A stretch of DNA of 64,000 nt. Origin: Bifidobacterium xylocopae. Lineage in GTDB: Bacteria; Actinomycetota; Actinomycetes; Actinomycetales; Bifidobacteriaceae. Positions 25,208-35,171 of this stretch are shown piece by piece. The stretch's first letter is position 1, and the number at the start of each line of letters is the position of its first letter. The notes beneath the pieces were generated by a model. That model made no database searches. It was not told the origin of the DNA and saw nothing but the letters and a program-made list of their open reading frames with translations. The stretch is taken from the NCBI RefSeq assembly GCF_003315615.1, contig NZ_PDCH01000011.1:1-64000 (forward strand), given 5' to 3'. Made by a program: the position numbers and the translations under genes.

Positions 25208-28200
25208 GTGAACGAAACCACCAATGAAGCCAAGAACCAGAGCCAGCAGGCCGGGGCGGTCTATCCCAAGGCCAGCGAGGGCGGCCTGACCGCCAGGGTC
25301 ACGCCCAGTCCATCCTTCCCGGATATGGAAGAAGGCGTTCTGGACTACTGGGATGCTGACGGCACCTTCAGCAAGTCCGTGGACCGCCGGCCTTCAGGCG
25401 ACCACAGCGACAATGAGTTCGTATTCTTCGACGGTCCCCCCTTCGCCAACGGCCTGCCCCATTACGGCCATCTGCTGACCGGCTATGCCAAGGATGTCAT
25501 CCCCCGCTACCAGACCATGAAGGGGCGCAAGGTCAAGCGCGTCTTCGGCTGGGACACCCACGGGCTGCCCGCCGAGCTGGAGGCCCAGAAGGAACTCGGC
25601 ATCGAATCGGTGGATCAGATCGAGCGGATGGGCATCGAGCGGTTCAACGACGCCTGCCGCTCCTCAGTGCTCAAGTACACGCAGGAGTGGAAGGACTACG
25701 TGCACCGCCAGGCGCGCTGGGTGGACTTCGACCACGGCTACAAGACGCTCGACATCCCCTACATGGAGTCGGTCATGTGGGCCTTCAGGCAGCTCTACGA
25801 CAAGGGACTGGCCTACCAGGGCTACCGGGTGCTGCCATACTGCCCCAAGGACCGTACGCCGCTGTCCGCACACGAGCTGCGCATGGATGCGGACGTGTAC
25901 CAGGACCGGCAGGACACCACGGTATCCGTGGCCGTCAAGTTGCGTGACGAGGAGGACGCCTATGCCGTCTTCTGGACCACCACGCCCTGGACCGTGCCCA
26001 CCAATTTCGCCATTGTGGTGGGTGCGGACATCGGCTACGTGGAGGTCAGGCCCGTCCAAGGCAGGTTCGCAGGCAAGAAGTTCTACCTGGGGCGCGACCT
26101 GCTGGGGCACTACGGCAAGGAGCTGGGGGAGGACTACGAGATCGTGCGCGAACTCAAGGGTTCGGACATGGTCGGTTGGCGATACTGGCCGGTCTTCCCC
26201 TACTTCGCCGGCGATGAGGCGACGGCTGAGGGCGGCATGCCCGGACCGAACGCCTATCGGATCTTCACGGCCGACTACGTGGACACCTCGGAGGGTACAG
26301 GGCTGGTGCATCAGGCACCCTACGGCGAGGATGATATGAACACCCTCAACGCCCACGGGATCAGGTCCACGGATGTACTCGACGAAGGCTGCCGCTTCAC
26401 CGCAGCCTGCCCCGACTATCAGGGGGAGTATGTGTTCGACGCCAACAGGCCCATCCTGCGCAACCTGCGCGCAGGCGACGGACCTCTGGCGACCGTGCCG
26501 GACGAGCATCGGGCCTTGCTCTTCCAGGAGAAGTCCTATGTGCACTCATACCCGCACTGCTGGCGCTGCGGCACCCCCCTGATCTACAAGCCGGTCTCCT
26601 CCTGGTTCGTGTCCGTCACCAAGATCAAGGACCGGCTGCTGGCCAACAACCAGCTCATCAACTGGATTCCGGAGAACGTCAAGGACGGGCAGTTCGGCAA
26701 ATGGCTGGCCAACGCCCGCGACTGGTCCATCTCCCGCAACCGATTCTGGGGTTCGCCAATCCCGGTGTGGGCATCGGACGATCCGGCCCACCCGCGTGTG
26801 GATGTGTACGGCTCCCTGGATGAGCTGAAGCGGGACTTCGGCGACTACCCGAGGGATGGCAAGGGCGAAGTCAACCTGCACCGTCCCTACATCGACCGGC
26901 TCACCCGGCCCAATCCGGACGACCCGACCGGCAGGTCGACCATGCACCGCATCACCGACGTGATGGACTGCTGGTTCGAGTCGGGCTCCATGCCCTTCGC
27001 ACAGTTCCACTACCCCTTCGAAAACAAGGAGTATTTCGAGCAGCACTTCCCGGCCGATTATGTGGTGGAATACATCGGCCAGACCCGTGGCTGGTTCTAT
27101 GTGCTGCATGTGATGGCCGCCGCCCTGTTCGACAAGCCAGCCTTCAGGAACGTCATCTGCCATGGCATCGTGCTTGGCGACGACGGGCAGAAGATGAGCA
27201 AGCACCTGCGCAACTATCCGGATGTCAATGGTGTCTTCAGGGACTATGGCTCCGATGCCATGCGCTGGTTCCTGATGAGCTCGCCCATATTGCGCGGCGG
27301 CAACCTGATCGTGACCGCCAAGGGCATCCGCGACACGGTCCGCCAGGTCATGCTGCCCGTCTGGAGCTCCTACTACTTCTACACGCTCTACGCCAACGCG
27401 GCCAACGGTGGGACTGGGTATGACGCCCACCGCCTGCTGCCGGAGGACGTGGATGCGCTGCCGGCCATGGACCGGTACCTGCTGGCCGCCGCCCGCCGTC
27501 TGGTGACAGGCGTGGAGGACTGCCTGAACGACTTCGCCATCGCGGACGCCTGCGCCCACGCCTCCGAATTCGTCGACCTGCTGACGAACTGGTATATCCG
27601 CAACAACCGCGACCGTTTCTGGTCCGAGGACCATCAGGCCTTCGATACCCTCTACACGGTCCTGGAGGTGTTCGCCCGTGTCATCGCCCCCCTGGCACCC
27701 ATGGAGGCCGAGGAGATCTGGCGGGGTCTGACCGGTGGGGAATCGGTCCACCTGGCCGACTGGCCCTTCCTGGCCGATGAGGCTTCAGGTGAGGTCACCG
27801 AGCTGGGGCTGGTTCTCAAATCCGATCCCGAGCTGCTGTCCGCGATGGAAAAGGTGCGTGAGGTCGTCTCCTCTGTGCTCTCCCTGCGCAAGTCCGAGCG
27901 GATCCGCGTACGCCAGCCTCTCTCCAGGCTCTCGGTCATTGTGGAGGAGCCGGATGCCCTGCGACCCTACGAAGGCATCCTCAAGTCCGAGCTGAATGTC
28001 AAAGCAGTGGACTTCGCCACCCTGGCGCAGGCCGAAGCGCAGGGCCTACGCGTACGCCAGGAGCTCAAGGTCAACGCCCGAGCGGCCGGTCCCCGTCTGG
28101 GCAGGCAGGTCCAGTTCGTCATCAAGGCCTCCAAGGCGGGCGAATGGCGGATGGAGGACGGCGCGGTCGTGGTGCGCACACCGTCGGGTGATGTGGCTCT

Positions 28201-28561
28201 GGAGCCCGCCGAGTACCAGCTGACCAACCAGGTGGAGCGAGACGAGGCGGCAGGAGCCGATGCCACGGCCTCCTGCGCCCTGCCCACCGGTGGGTTCGTC
28301 ATCCTCGACACCCAGCTCACGCCTGACCTGGAGGCCGAGGGATACGCCCGCGACCTGATCCGCCTGGTCCAGGACGAACGCAAGGCGGCTGGTCTGGACA
28401 TCGCCGACCGGATCAACCTGACCCTGACCCTCCCAGAGGCCGAAGCCCCCAAGGCCAGCCAGTTCCAGGCCCTGATCGCCGCCGAAACACTGGCCACCGG
28501 CATCAGCATCGAGTCCAGTCCGACTTCCGGGGAAGCCGAGGTCAGTCTGTCCAAGGATTGA
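25208..28561 (+). CDS. ileS: Isoleucyl-tRNA synthetase, eukaryote-like type
   Basis: A 1117-residue class I synthetase attaching isoleucine to tRNA-Ile. The HIGH motif reads HYGH within NGLPHYGHLLTGY (near residue 84), followed by FGWDTHGLPAE; the second motif is KMSKHLRN (near 661). The editing domain has TTPWTVPTNFAI and the tRNA-binding Cys pair WRCGTPLIYK. HYGH and the long C-terminal region put it in the IleRS2 group shared with eukaryotes, which tolerates mupirocin. GTG 25208 follows GAGGAG by eight bases, the same Shine-Dalgarno that the T-box hides. Confidence 0.97.
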   Translation: MNETTNEAKNQSQQAGAVYPKASEGGLTARVTPSPSFPDMEEGVLDYWDADGTFSKSVDRRPSGDHSDNEFVFFDGPPFANGLPHYGHLLTGYAKDVIPRYQTMKGRKVKRVFGWDTHGLPAELEAQKELGIESVDQIERMGIERFNDACRSSVLKYTQEWKDYVHRQARWVDFDHGYKTLDIPYMESVMWAFRQLYDKGLAYQGYRVLPYCPKDRTPLSAHELRMDADVYQDRQDTTVSVAVKLRDEEDAYAVFWTTTPWTVPTNFAIVVGADIGYVEVRPVQGRFAGKKFYLGRDLLGHYGKELGEDYEIVRELKGSDMVGWRYWPVFPYFAGDEATAEGGMPGPNAYRIFTADYVDTSEGTGLVHQAPYGEDDMNTLNAHGIRSTDVLDEGCRFTAACPDYQGEYVFDANRPILRNLRAGDGPLATVPDEHRALLFQEKSYVHSYPHCWRCGTPLIYKPVSSWFVSVTKIKDRLLANNQLINWIPENVKDGQFGKWLANARDWSISRNRFWGSPIPVWASDDPAHPRVDVYGSLDELKRDFGDYPRDGKGEVNLHRPYIDRLTRPNPDDPTGRSTMHRITDVMDCWFESGSMPFAQFHYPFENKEYFEQHFPADYVVEYIGQTRGWFYVLHVMAAALFDKPAFRNVICHGIVLGDDGQKMSKHLRNYPDVNGVFRDYGSDAMRWFLMSSPILRGGNLIVTAKGIRDTVRQVMLPVWSSYYFYTLYANAANGGTGYDAHRLLPEDVDALPAMDRYLLAAARRLVTGVEDCLNDFAIADACAHASEFVDLLTNWYIRNNRDRFWSEDHQAFDTLYTVLEVFARVIAPLAPMEAEEIWRGLTGGESVHLADWPFLADEASGEVTELGLVLKSDPELLSAMEKVREVVSSVLSLRKSERIRVRQPLSRLSVIVEEPDALRPYEGILKSELNVKAVDFATLAQAEAQGLRVRQELKVNARAAGPRLGRQVQFVIKASKAGEWRMEDGAVVVRTPSGDVALEPAEYQLTNQVERDEAAGADATASCALPTGGFVILDTQLTPDLEAEGYARDLIRLVQDERKAAGLDIADRINLTLTLPEAEAPKASQFQALIAAETLATGISIESSPTSGEAEVSLSKD

Positions 28562-28636
28562 TCCGCCGTCCCCGGACAGGAACGGGGGCGCGCGCATGCA
28601 GCAAGGGCAGGTGAGGGTGGATGGTACCAGGCATGA

Positions 28637-28668
28637 CTCCGCCCCCGTCCGGTCGGGCGGGGGCGGAG
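28637..28668. terminator. Bidirectional terminator between ileS and the aminotransferase gene
   Basis: CTCCGCCCCC (28637-28646) pairs with GGGGGCGGAG (28659-28668) in a perfect 10-bp GC-rich stem. The two flanking genes converge on it. Confidence 0.75.
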
Positions 28669-28690
28669 GGAGTGGTGCGGCCATTCGGCT

Positions 28691-29896
28691 TCAGGCGTTG
28701 AAGGCGTACCTGTCCATGCGTCCGAAGGCCTCCTTGACCCGGCTCAGAGGCAGGGCCAGGTTCATGCGGATGGCGCAGGGATGTTTGAACATGCGACCGT
28801 CCTGGACGGCCACGCCGACGTCCCACAGGCGGTCCTCCAGCTCGTCCAGGCTGGTATGGTGGTTCTCGCACCACTTCGTGCAGTCCAGGAAGAGCATGTA
28901 GGTGCCCTCGGGCTTGGACACTTCGACCCCGTCGAAATGATCGCTGATGTAGTCGCAGGCATAGTCCACATTGCCGGTCAGGGTCTCGCACAGCTCGTCC
29001 ACCCACTGGTGGCCCTCCGGCTTGTAGGCGCCGATGAGGGCGTGCATGGAAAGCACGTTCATGTCGTTGTAATCGGTCTTGGAGCTGACGGCCGTGACAC
29101 GGTCGCGTAGGTATTTGCTGTAGATGATGTGGTAGGAGCCCACCAGACCGGCCAGATTGAAGGTCTTGGAGGGTGCGTACATGGCCACCGTGCGGGTGCG
29201 TGCGTCGTCGGACACCGACTGGGTGGGGGTGTGTTTGTTGCCGGCGAGCATGATATCCGACCAGATTTCATCGGAGACGACCACGCAGTCGTTTGCCTTG
29301 TACACCTCCATGGCCTGCTTGATCTCCTCCGGCTCCCATACCCGTCCGCAGGGGTTGTGGGGGTTACAGAAGATGGCCACGTGGATGTTGTGCTCCTTGA
29401 TTTTGGCATCCATGTCCGCGTAGTCCATGCGCCATACCCCATCAGCATCCTTTACGAGCGGGGAGTGCACTATCCGGAAGCCGTTCTCGTCGCAGGCGCC
29501 GGTGAAGCCGATGTAGGTGGGGGAGTGGATCAACACCGCATCGCCAGGGGCCGCGAAGGCTTTGAGGGCGGAGACCACACCGCCCAGGACGCCGTTCTCG
29601 TAGCCGATGTCCTCCCTCTTGAGGCCTTCGACGCCGTTGCGGGTACGCTGCCAGTCGATGATCGAGTCGAAATACTCGTCACTGGGATCGAAGTATCCGT
29701 ATGCGGGGTGCTTCGCACGTTCGACGATTGCCTCGGGTATGGTGGGCACCGTCGGGAAGTTCATGTCCGCCACCCACATGGGTATGACGTCGAACCCCTC
29801 CTTCGGTCGTTTTGGTGCGAAGCCATCGCCCAGCCCGTCCACTGCGATCGCATCCTTGCCGTGCCTGTCCATGATCGACGTGAAATCGTATTTCAT
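28691..29896 (-). CDS. MalY/PatB-family aminotransferase (cystathionine beta-lyase type)
   Basis: A 401-residue PLP enzyme of fold type I. Visible marks are IPMWVADMNF near the start, PAYGYFDPSDEYFDSIIDWQRTRNG, the cofactor-contacting CNPHNPCGR and SDEIWSD, and the Schiff-base Lys in PSKTFNLAGL. Relatives cleave cystathionine or other cysteine S-conjugates to a thiol, pyruvate and ammonia, feeding methionine synthesis; MalY also modulates a regulator in Escherichia coli. ATG 29896 has AAAGGAT upstream. An aldo/keto reductase gene lies upstream on the same strand, 66 bases away, so the two may be cotranscribed. Confidence 0.88.
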   Translation of the reverse strand: MKYDFTSIMDRHGKDAIAVDGLGDGFAPKRPKEGFDVIPMWVADMNFPTVPTIPEAIVERAKHPAYGYFDPSDEYFDSIIDWQRTRNGVEGLKREDIGYENGVLGGVVSALKAFAAPGDAVLIHSPTYIGFTGACDENGFRIVHSPLVKDADGVWRMDYADMDAKIKEHNIHVAIFCNPHNPCGRVWEPEEIKQAMEVYKANDCVVVSDEIWSDIMLAGNKHTPTQSVSDDARTRTVAMYAPSKTFNLAGLVGSYHIIYSKYLRDRVTAVSSKTDYNDMNVLSMHALIGAYKPEGHQWVDELCETLTGNVDYACDYISDHFDGVEVSKPEGTYMLFLDCTKWCENHHTSLDELEDRLWDVGVAVQDGRMFKHPCAIRMNLALPLSRVKEAFGRMDRYAFNA

Positions 29897-29962
29897 CGTA
29901 TATCCTTTCCGGCCGCCAGCGGCGGCCTGGTCAAGCGTCACTGCTTACCAACCGCCCAGCGC

Positions 29963-30904
29963 TTACGCACCAACCTTAGCGCTGATCTGGTCCAGAGCCT
30001 TCATGTCCTGAGCGGTCAGGTCCAGCCTGGCGGCCGCCAGCAGGGCGGGAAGCTGGTCGGGGATGCGGGCGGAGGCGATCGGAGCCGCCACCTGCGGACG
30101 GGCCTTGAGCCAGGCCAAGGCCACGGTGGCTGGCTGAACGTTATGGTCCTTGGCCACACGGTCGAGCTCGGCGACCACATCCAGGCCGGCGGGCGTGAAG
30201 TAGTCCTTCACCATGCCTTCGCGCTTCTTGCCCCTCAGGTCCTCCTGGGTGCGGTACTTGCCGGTCAGGAAACCGGAAGCCAGTGAGAAGTATGGGAATA
30301 CGGCCAGCTGCTCATCCTGTGCGACCTGCATGAGGCCGGACTCGTAATCCTTGCGGTGCACCAGGTTGTATTGGGGTTCCAGGGCCACAGGCGCGGTCAG
30401 ATTGTTCTCCTTGGCTATACGGAACCATTCGCGGACGCGTTCGGGCGTGTAGTTGGACAGGCCGATCGCACGGATCTTGCCCTCCCTGACCAGCTTGTCG
30501 AAGGCTGCGGCCGTCTCTTCCAGCGGGGTCTTCATGTCGTCGAAGTGGGCGTAGTAGAGGTCGATGGCATCGACGCCGAGCCGCAGCAGGGATTCGTCGG
30601 CGGCGGCTTCCACGTTCGTGGCGGACAGTCCTGGGTATTGGGGGTGTTGGCTGACCTTGCTGGCCACCATCACCCGGTCGCGCCTGCCGGACACCGCCAG
30701 CCAGCGGCCCAATACGATCTCGGATTCGCCTCCCGAGTGGCCCGGAGCCCAGGCCGAGTACACGTCCGCCGTGTCAATCAGGTTGCCGCCGGCTTCCGTG
30801 TATGCGTCCAGCACCCGCCTCGAGTCGGCTTCATCGGAGGTCCAGCCGAAGGTGTTGCCACCCAGGACCAGGCCGAAGACCTCGTTGCCGTTGATTGCCA
30901 CCAT
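29963..30904 (-). CDS. Aldo/keto reductase
   Basis: A 313-residue NADPH-dependent oxidoreductase with the AKR barrel. LGGNTFGWTSDE opens the first strand. The catalytic Asp and Tyr are in LIDTADVYS, the Lys in VMVASKVSQH and the His in DLYYAHFDDMKTP. Coenzyme-binding parts include IGLSNYTPE and the terminal IPDQLPALLAAARLDLT. The substrate is not predictable from sequence; bifidobacteria carry several general carbonyl or sugar reductases of this type. ATG 30904 has a GGAAAGG element upstream, while in-frame sequence further up to 31000 lacks family similarity. It is divergent from the SPFH gene. Confidence 0.9.
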   Translation of the reverse strand: MVAINGNEVFGLVLGGNTFGWTSDEADSRRVLDAYTEAGGNLIDTADVYSAWAPGHSGGESEIVLGRWLAVSGRRDRVMVASKVSQHPQYPGLSATNVEAAADESLLRLGVDAIDLYYAHFDDMKTPLEETAAAFDKLVREGKIRAIGLSNYTPERVREWFRIAKENNLTAPVALEPQYNLVHRKDYESGLMQVAQDEQLAVFPYFSLASGFLTGKYRTQEDLRGKKREGMVKDYFTPAGLDVVAELDRVAKDHNVQPATVALAWLKARPQVAAPIASARIPDQLPALLAAARLDLTAQDMKALDQISAKVGA

Positions 30905-31097
30905 GATTGCCTGCCTTTCCGCGCGGGGCCCGTCGACCGTGGCGGTCCGCCCATACTTGCTCGATACCCCTGATTGTGCCCGGCCGCCCTGACCTGGCAA
31001 CTGGGCTGCGCTCTGTGCGAAGATGGGCGCGGGATGGGCGGGGGCGGTGCCTGTTAGGCTTGTCTGGCGTATGGAGCCTGATCAGAAGGGGAAAATC

Positions 31098-32048
31098 ATG
31101 GACACATTGTCATTCCTGGTGGTGCTCGTCGTGCTGCTGGTGCTGGTGCTTGTCTCCGGGGTGTTCGTGGTACCGCAGCAGCAGGCTTATATCATCGAGC
31201 GTTTCGGCAAGTTCCACCGGGTGGCCTTGGCCGGACTGCATGTCAAGGTCCCTTTCGTTGACCGGGTGGCCACCAGGACCAACCTGCGTGTCAACCAGCT
31301 CAATGTCAAGTTGGAGACCAAGACTCGCGACAATGTGTTCGTCACCGTCGTCGTCTCCACCCAGTACCGGGTGGATCCGCCGAACGTGGCCACCGCCTAC
31401 TACGAGCTGCAGGACCCGGCCGGACAGTTGCGTTCATATATGGAGGACGCCCTGCGTTCCGCCATTCCCTCGCTGACCCTTGACGACGCCTTCGCCCGCA
31501 AGGACGACATAGCCTCCGACGTGCAGCGCACCGTGGGCCAGGAGATGCAGCGTTTCGGCTTCTCCGTCATCAAGACCCTGGTCACCGCCATCGACCCCTC
31601 CGCGCAGGTCAAGCAGGCCATGGACTCCATCAACGCCGCCCAGCGGGAGAAGGAGGCCACACGCGAACGCGCTGAGGCCCACCGGATCGAGATCGAGACC
31701 CAAGCCACGGCAGACGCGGAGAAGACCCGCCTGCAGGGGGAGGGTCAGGCCAATTACCGGCGTGAGATTGCCAACGGCATCGTCGACCAGATCAAGAGCC
31801 TGCGGGCCGTCGGCATGGACATCGACTCGGTCAACAATGTGGTGCTCTTCAACCAATACCTGGACGTGATGCGGTCGCTGGCCGAGTCCGGGAACGCAAA
31901 GACCGTGGTGCTGCCGGCGTCCACCCCCGGCGGCTACGGCGACCTGTATTCGCAGATGACGCAGGCCATGATGACCGCGCAGTCCTCCGACCTGGACGAT
32001 GCGGCGGCCGAGGCCGCGGCCGTCCGTCCGCAGGGGGCACAGGAGTAG
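31098..32048 (+). CDS. SPFH/band 7 membrane protein (stomatin/QmcA-like)
   Basis: A 316-residue protein with one N-terminal membrane span (LSFLVVLVVLLVLVLVSGVF) and an SPFH domain (VVPQQQAYIIERFGKFHRVALAGLHVKVPFVDRV in segments; VVVSTQYRVDP). A long charged helix rich in Ala, Glu and Arg follows (about residues 180-240), then a short disordered tail. Such proteins form large ring-like or microdomain assemblies in the membrane and often escort proteases. The expected partner NfeD is not adjacent. Start ATG 31098 has AAGGGG upstream. The gene is followed by a G10 tract and an ABC transporter on the same strand. Confidence 0.92.
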   Translation: MDTLSFLVVLVVLLVLVLVSGVFVVPQQQAYIIERFGKFHRVALAGLHVKVPFVDRVATRTNLRVNQLNVKLETKTRDNVFVTVVVSTQYRVDPPNVATAYYELQDPAGQLRSYMEDALRSAIPSLTLDDAFARKDDIASDVQRTVGQEMQRFGFSVIKTLVTAIDPSAQVKQAMDSINAAQREKEATRERAEAHRIEIETQATADAEKTRLQGEGQANYRREIANGIVDQIKSLRAVGMDIDSVNNVVLFNQYLDVMRSLAESGNAKTVVLPASTPGGYGDLYSQMTQAMMTAQSSDLDDAAAEAAAVRPQGAQE

Positions 32049-32067
32049 CGAGCCCGGCGTTCCCTGA

Positions 32068-32077
32068 GGGGGGGGGG
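32068..32077 (+). repeat. Homopolymeric G10 tract upstream of the ABC transporter
   Basis: Ten consecutive G bases lie between the SPFH gene and the ABC transporter, 113 bases before the latter's start. It is the longest homopolymer noticed in the window. Confidence 0.9.
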
Positions 32078-32147
32078 CGCCCGTGACCGCTGCGGGGTTC
32101 GCCGAAGACGTCTATTGCCGGGGGGATGTGGGACAATGGCTGTGTGA

Positions 32148-32166
32148 GATCGACCGCCCGTCGATC
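32148..32166. promoter_or_regulatory. Inverted repeat before the ABC transporter start
   Basis: GATCGAC (32148-32154) and GTCGATC (32160-32166) are perfect 7-bp arms with a 5-base spacer, about 24 bases before the start codon. It could be an operator or a leader hairpin near the ribosome site; nothing in the sequence decides between these. Confidence 0.4.
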
Positions 32167-32189
32167 GGTCGTAACCTAGGGGTGAGGCC

Positions 32190-35057
32190 ATGCTGCAAAT
32201 CCACCGTATTTCCAAGCGTTATCAGACCGGCGGTTTCAGCCAGCAGGCCCTGGACGATGTGAGTGTGAACCTGCGCGACAACGAATTCGTCGCGATCCTG
32301 GGACCTTCCGGTTCGGGCAAGACCACCCTGCTCAACGTCATCGGCGGGCTGGACCGCTACGATTCCGGCGATCTGGTGATCAATGGCACTTCCACACGCC
32401 AGTACAAGGACCGCGATTGGGATGCCTACCGCAACCATACGGTCGGTTTCGTCTTCCAGTCGTACAACCTGATACCTCACCAGAGTGTGCTCTCGAACGT
32501 GGAGCTGGCCCTGACCATCTCCGGCATGCCCCGCGCCCAGCGACGGGGGCGGGCGGTACAGGCCCTGGAGCAGGTGGGACTGGGCGAGCATCTGAACAAG
32601 CGGCCCAACCAGCTGTCGGGCGGGCAGATGCAGCGGGTGGCCATCGCGCGCGCCCTGGTCAACAATCCGTCGATCGTACTGGCCGACGAGCCCACCGGCG
32701 CCTTGGACTCGGAGACTTCGGTCCAGATCATGGACTTGCTCAAGGAAGTGGCCAGGGACCGGCTGGTGGTCATGGTCACCCACAATCCGGAGCTGGCCCA
32801 CCGCTATGCCACCCGTATCGTGGAACTGCATGACGGGTCCATCGTCTCCGATTCGGACCCATTGGCCCTGGAGGGGTCGGGGCTCAGGCGGGCGCGTCAT
32901 CGCAGGCTGGGGAAGGCCTCGATGGGGCTGGGCACTTCGATGGCCCTGTCCTTCAACAACCTGAGGACCAAGAAGGCCCGCACCCTGCTCACCTCCTTTG
33001 CGGGATCCATCGGCATCATCGGCATAGCCCTGATCCTGGCTGTCTCCACCGGTGTCAACGCATATATCGACAAAGTCCAGGAAGATACGATGACCGCCTA
33101 CCCGATCGCCATCCAGGAGCAGTCATTCGACCTCAACAAGATCGTTGGCTCCTCCCAGGAATCAGCCAAGTCGCAGAGGGCGGGCTCCAAGGGGGGCAAG
33201 GCCATATACCCTGATGACTCGGCTATCACCTCCGCCTCCGCCCTTACTTCCTCCATCTCCATCAACAACCTGTCGGCCTTCAAGAAGTACCTGGACGACC
33301 CCAAGAGCGAGATCCGTCCCCACATCGGACGGATGGGCGTGCAGTACGGCTATGATGCCAGGTTCTCGGTATACGACCGCGACCCGAAGGGCACCCTCGT
33401 CTCGGCCTCCGGGGTCACCATCGGTGGGAGGACCAACGGGGTCGCGGCGCAGATGGCCGGCATGGATCCGAACGCATCCGATCCCTCACAGATGCAGTCC
33501 ATGCAGATGGCGGCTCTGACGGGCAAGAGCCAAGCCAAGTCCTCGCCTGGCTCATTCACCGAGATCATGCCCGGGCAGGACCGGGCCCGCGCACCGATCG
33601 GGAGGGTGATCCAGGACAACTACCGGGTGCTCAAGGGATCATGGCCCAAGGAAAAGGACCAGGTCGTGCTGGTGCTGGACGCCAACGACCGCATACCATT
33701 GGCGACCTTGTACGAGCTGGGACTCAAACCGGCCGGAGATTACAACGACATGATGGCCAAGCTCAACAACGGGCAGAAGGTGCATGCCGACACCGGCAAA
33801 CTGGACTATGGGCAAGCGATGAAGCAGATACTGGACCTGGTGCCCGCCTCCGACGAGTATGTCAAAGGCGCGGACGGGCGGTACCGGTATGTGGGCGACG
33901 ATGCCGGCGAAGTCTCAAAGCTGGCGGACAACGCCATGAAACTCAAGATCGTGGGGGTGGTCAAACCAGTGCAGAAGGCATCCGCCACCCCTCTGCCGGC
34001 CGGTGTGGGTTACCCCCGCCAGTTGACGGACTACCTGATCGACCATGCCGCCAAGAGCCAGGTGGTTGCCGACCAACAGGCGGACCGCGACCACTCGGTA
34101 CTGAATGGGCTGGCTTTCGCCGCCAATGATGACGCAGCCAAGGCCGCCCAGGCCAAGGCTTACGTATCCGGCCTGGATGAGGCCTCCAAGGCGGCCATGG
34201 GTTCGGCAGTGATGGCCTCCGGTCAGGGGCAGCAAGCCCAGCAGGGGTCGTCCGCAGGTCCGGCGGGCCCCCTGCCGCAGCCGCGTGGCATGGGGCAGTC
34301 CCCAGGCCGTGCTGACGGTCCTGCTGCGATCGCCGGGGCAGGCGGGCAGGCCGCCGCGGCCGCCTCCTTCGATCGCTACATGGCCACGGCGCCCCAGGAC
34401 CAGCTTGTCGCGATCTATGAGCAGTACGTGCGCCCTCAGGTGGGCTCCTACAAGGACAATATGATCTCCTTCGGCCTGATCAGCCGGGACGCGCCCTCAT
34501 CGATCAAGATTTACGCGGATTCCTTCGAAGCCAAGCAGGCGATAACCGACTCGATCAACCATTACAATGACAAGGCGAAAAAAGCGGACAAAATCACCTA
34601 CACCGATTATGTGGGACTGATCATGAGCTCGGTCACCACCATCATCAACGTCATCTCCGGTGTGTTGATCGCCTTCGTCTCGGTCTCCCTGATCGTCTCC
34701 TCCATCATGATCGGCATCATCACCTACATATCGGTGCTGGAGCGGACGAAGGAGATCGGCATCCTGCGCGCCATGGGCGCCTCCAAGCGCAACGTCTCCC
34801 AGGTGTTCGACGCCGAAACCGGCATCATCGGACTCCTCTCCGGCCTGCTCGGTGTCGGCATCACCCTCCTCCTGCTGATACCGGGCAACGCGCTGATCCA
34901 CCGGATGATGGGCACGACGGAAGTGAATGCCTTCCTGCCGCCCAAGGCCGGTGTCATCCTGGTCCTCCTGAGCGTGCTGCTGACCCTGCTGGGCGGCTTC
35001 ATACCGGCCAAGAAGGCGGCCAAGCAGGATCCGGCGACCGCCCTGCGCACCGAGTAA
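32190..35057 (+). CDS. Fused ABC transporter ATPase-permease (MacB/FtsX type)
   Basis: A 955-residue exporter half. The N-terminal ATPase (residues 1-230) has Walker [10 protein letters not shown], signature [15 protein letters not shown] and Walker [15 protein letters not shown] first membrane span begins near 262, a large extracytoplasmic domain of about 540 residues follows (Ala/Gln/Gly-rich near 680-730), and three spans lie at about 810-950 with the FtsX-type motif [23 protein letters not shown]. MacB-like mechanotransmission systems move peptides, lipids or drugs without a classical membrane channel. No accessory protein is nearby. GGGGTGAGG precedes ATG 32190. Confidence 0.9.
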   Translation: MLQIHRISKRYQTGGFSQQALDDVSVNLRDNEFVAILGPSGSGKTTLLNVIGGLDRYDSGDLVINGTSTRQYKDRDWDAYRNHTVGFVFQSYNLIPHQSVLSNVELALTISGMPRAQRRGRAVQALEQVGLGEHLNKRPNQLSGGQMQRVAIARALVNNPSIVLADEPTGALDSETSVQIMDLLKEVARDRLVVMVTHNPELAHRYATRIVELHDGSIVSDSDPLALEGSGLRRARHRRLGKASMGLGTSMALSFNNLRTKKARTLLTSFAGSIGIIGIALILAVSTGVNAYIDKVQEDTMTAYPIAIQEQSFDLNKIVGSSQESAKSQRAGSKGGKAIYPDDSAITSASALTSSISINNLSAFKKYLDDPKSEIRPHIGRMGVQYGYDARFSVYDRDPKGTLVSASGVTIGGRTNGVAAQMAGMDPNASDPSQMQSMQMAALTGKSQAKSSPGSFTEIMPGQDRARAPIGRVIQDNYRVLKGSWPKEKDQVVLVLDANDRIPLATLYELGLKPAGDYNDMMAKLNNGQKVHADTGKLDYGQAMKQILDLVPASDEYVKGADGRYRYVGDDAGEVSKLADNAMKLKIVGVVKPVQKASATPLPAGVGYPRQLTDYLIDHAAKSQVVADQQADRDHSVLNGLAFAANDDAAKAAQAKAYVSGLDEASKAAMGSAVMASGQGQQAQQGSSAGPAGPLPQPRGMGQSPGRADGPAAIAGAGGQAAAAASFDRYMATAPQDQLVAIYEQYVRPQVGSYKDNMISFGLISRDAPSSIKIYADSFEAKQAITDSINHYNDKAKKADKITYTDYVGLIMSSVTTIINVISGVLIAFVSVSLIVSSIMIGIITYISVLERTKEIGILRAMGASKRNVSQVFDAETGIIGLLSGLLGVGITLLLLIPGNALIHRMMGTTEVNAFLPPKAGVILVLLSVLLTLLGGFIPAKKAAKQDPATALRTE

Positions 35058-35171
35058 GACCGAACGGGAAAGACGCGGAAGCCGTGGGCTTGGAGCCTGC
35101 GGAGCCCGGCCTGCCAATAGGGGGTGGACCGGGCCCTCGTATATGCGGCCGTGGTGATCGCGGGGGACGGT

